DNA of 64,000 nucleotides, from NCBI RefSeq assembly GCF_026625885.1, contig NZ_CP113068.1, positions 682,001-746,000 on the forward strand, read 5' to 3'. Position 1 is the first letter of the stretch, and each line of letters opens with the position of its first letter. Source of the DNA: Roseateles sp. SL47. Lineage in GTDB: Bacteria > Pseudomonadota > Gammaproteobacteria > Burkholderiales > Burkholderiaceae_C. The position numbers were made by a program, and so were the translations under genes. The notes beneath the pieces are model-generated. The model ran no database searches. It had not been told where the DNA came from and saw only the letters and a program-made list of their open reading frames with translations. This document shows, one piece after another, positions 63,291-64,000 of this stretch.

Positions 63291-63593
63291 ATGAACGTCT
63301 GCCCGAACTGCCACGCATCTCACGGCATTTCCGAGCTTCTGGTCCTGCTTTCTGGGTCGCTCTGGCCAGCAAGGTGCCGCATTTGCCGAACAAGCTTCTG
63401 TCCGGCGCCAGTACGGGGCGCTCTGTTCGCCGAGATTGCATTCTTTCCGTTCGGCTTGATGGCCTCCGCCGCTTCGTCAAGCGCGTGGGTCGTAGCGCTA
63501 TTCGCCCTGGGGTTTTTTGTCGCTTGCATCGCGGTGCGTGCTTGGGCGCCATTGGTGGTCTTGCCACAACGGCGCGAGGGGCGAGTTCAGTGA
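63291..63593 (+). CDS. Zinc-ribbon membrane protein in integron cassette
   Basis: A 100-residue protein with an N-terminal zinc-ribbon-like motif (MNVCPNCHASH, then ARCRICRTSFC; CxxC ... CxxC) and two adjacent hydrophobic helices (about residues 48-90). GGAGGAAGG lies 10 bases before the ATG. An attC follows 25 bases after the stop. I recognise the layout but no specific family. Confidence 0.75.
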   Translation: MNVCPNCHASHGISELLVLLSGSLWPARCRICRTSFCPAPVRGALFAEIAFFPFGLMASAASSSAWVVALFALGFFVACIAVRAWAPLVVLPQRREGRVQ

Positions 63594-63617
63594 GTCGGTC
63601 CGCTCAATGCGCGAATC

Positions 63618-63675
63618 GGCATAACCTTTCGCTTCAGCGGACGGCTCCGCCGCCCGCTGAGCGCGAATGTTAGCC
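63618..63675 (+). repeat. attC site (59-base element)
   Basis: Left core GCATAAC, inner arms AGCGGACGGCTCCGCCGCCCGCT, right core GTTAGCC (63669-63675). Size and internal sequence match the attC at 57781-57838, linking the two arrays to one cassette pool. Confidence 0.88.
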
Positions 63676-63685
63676 TTCGAAGATT

Positions 63686-64000
63686 ATGTCGCGCTTTATC
63701 GCCCCTGTGCTCGCATTACTCATTTCTGCACTTTGCTTCTCCGGAAGCGCAGGAGCAGAAGAACAGGAGTTGCCGCCTGAGAAGTGGCCGTTGACCGTGT
63801 CCGCGACTGTGAAAGACCTCTTAACTCGAATGTCGGCTGAATCCAAGGCTACGGTTAAGGACACGAAGAAGGAGGATTTGATCCTGTTCCATCATGGCTG
63901 GGGTACGGGCATTCGAAATTACTACGGCCTTTGGCGCGGCAATCAGAAACTCATCCAATCTGCCTGCGGGAAGCCGTGTCATCCGGATGATGCGTCAATG
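63686..64000 (+). CDS. DUF6794-like secreted protein in integron cassette (partial, runs off the window)
   Basis: The frame is open from the ATG at 63686 to the window end, 105 codons. A signal peptide (MSRFIAPVLALLISALCFSGSAGA) is followed by ELPPEKWPLTVSATVKDLL, KKEDLILFHHGWGTGIRNYY and SACGKPCHPDDASM, the pattern of DUF6794 proteins, in which the HHGWGxGIRNxYGLW motif is strongly conserved. Function is unknown. It begins 10 bases after the attC core, so it is the third cassette of array B. Confidence 0.85.
   Translation, partial: MSRFIAPVLALLISALCFSGSAGAEEQELPPEKWPLTVSATVKDLLTRMSAESKATVKDTKKEDLILFHHGWGTGIRNYYGLWRGNQKLIQSACGKPCHPDDASM

Noticed and set aside
63256..63567. Minus-strand frame over the zinc-ribbon cassette
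   Set aside because: The plus-strand gene has a better start, CxxC motifs and cassette position; the antisense frame is Arg-rich.
1..64000. CRISPR arrays, IS elements, prophage genes, rRNA or tRNA
   Set aside because: No regular spaced repeats, transposase motifs, phage proteins or tRNA cloverleafs were seen.

Overview
The window is high-GC DNA with tightly packed, often 4-base-overlapping genes. Gene content points to a betaproteobacterium of the order Burkholderiales, probably a Roseateles/Mitsuaria/Rubrivivax-type organism: a fused indolepyruvate ferredoxin oxidoreductase, many PAS/GGDEF/histidine-kinase signalling proteins, a malonate decarboxylase cluster with a TRAP transporter, and a chromosomal integron. 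The taxon is inferred from gene content; there is no rRNA or tRNA in the window.

Layout. 0.1-4.9 kb: fused 2-oxoacid (indolepyruvate) oxidoreductase and a DUF2167 membrane protein. 4.9-14.2 kb, minus strand: a head-to-tail overlapping unit of a hybrid histidine kinase, a 1357-residue GMC oxidoreductase/alpha-beta-hydrolase fusion, a PhoD-like metallophosphoesterase and a CYTH-CHAD protein. 14.4-18.3 kb, minus: an HWE-type histidine kinase overlapping a REC-PAS-GGDEF-EAL protein. 19.5-21.5 kb: cytochrome b561 and two YceI proteins. 21.8-24.7 kb: LytS-like kinase, small membrane protein and LytTR regulator. 24.7-30.5 kb, minus: Rep helicase, lysoplasmalogenase and O-antigen-ligase-like protein. 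30.5-37.3 kb: DUF1304 protein, periplasmic binding protein, a degenerate membrane-anchored kinase, an S9 peptidase and a zinc metallopeptidase. 37.3-41.1 kb: membrane histidine kinase facing away from an HTH-REC regulator and a REC-Hpt protein.

41.1-44.2 kb is a compositionally different island of small accessory genes (YrhB/Imm35-like, DUF2695, lipoprotein, a truncated gene) with traces of attC-like sequence. 44.3-54.3 kb is a complete malonate utilisation locus: LysR regulator, three-component TRAP transporter, then mdcA-C-D-E-G-B-H. MdcA/C/D/E form the malonyl-S-ACP decarboxylase, MdcB and MdcG make and attach its prosthetic group, and MdcH loads malonate. A LysR gene remnant and a peroxiredoxin follow.

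55.2-64 kb is the most unusual part: two tandem copies of an integron platform. Each copy has an integron integrase gene on the minus strand, an attI region, and inserted cassettes on the other side. Both integrase genes are broken, by different mutations. Copy A (56.03-57.36 kb) keeps a promoter with a perfect CTGT-N8-ACAG LexA-type box but carries a 13-base tandem duplication that shifts the frame. Copy B (61.43-62.64 kb) has lost exactly 100 bases holding the start codon, ribosome binding site, -10 and half the LexA box, and also has a nonsense codon and small indels. The adjacent cassettes carry accessory genes (DUF1877, DUF6794, zinc-ribbon and unknown proteins) separated by recognisable attC sites. 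One cassette gene has an in-frame stop and two candidate cassette genes lie in reverse orientation.
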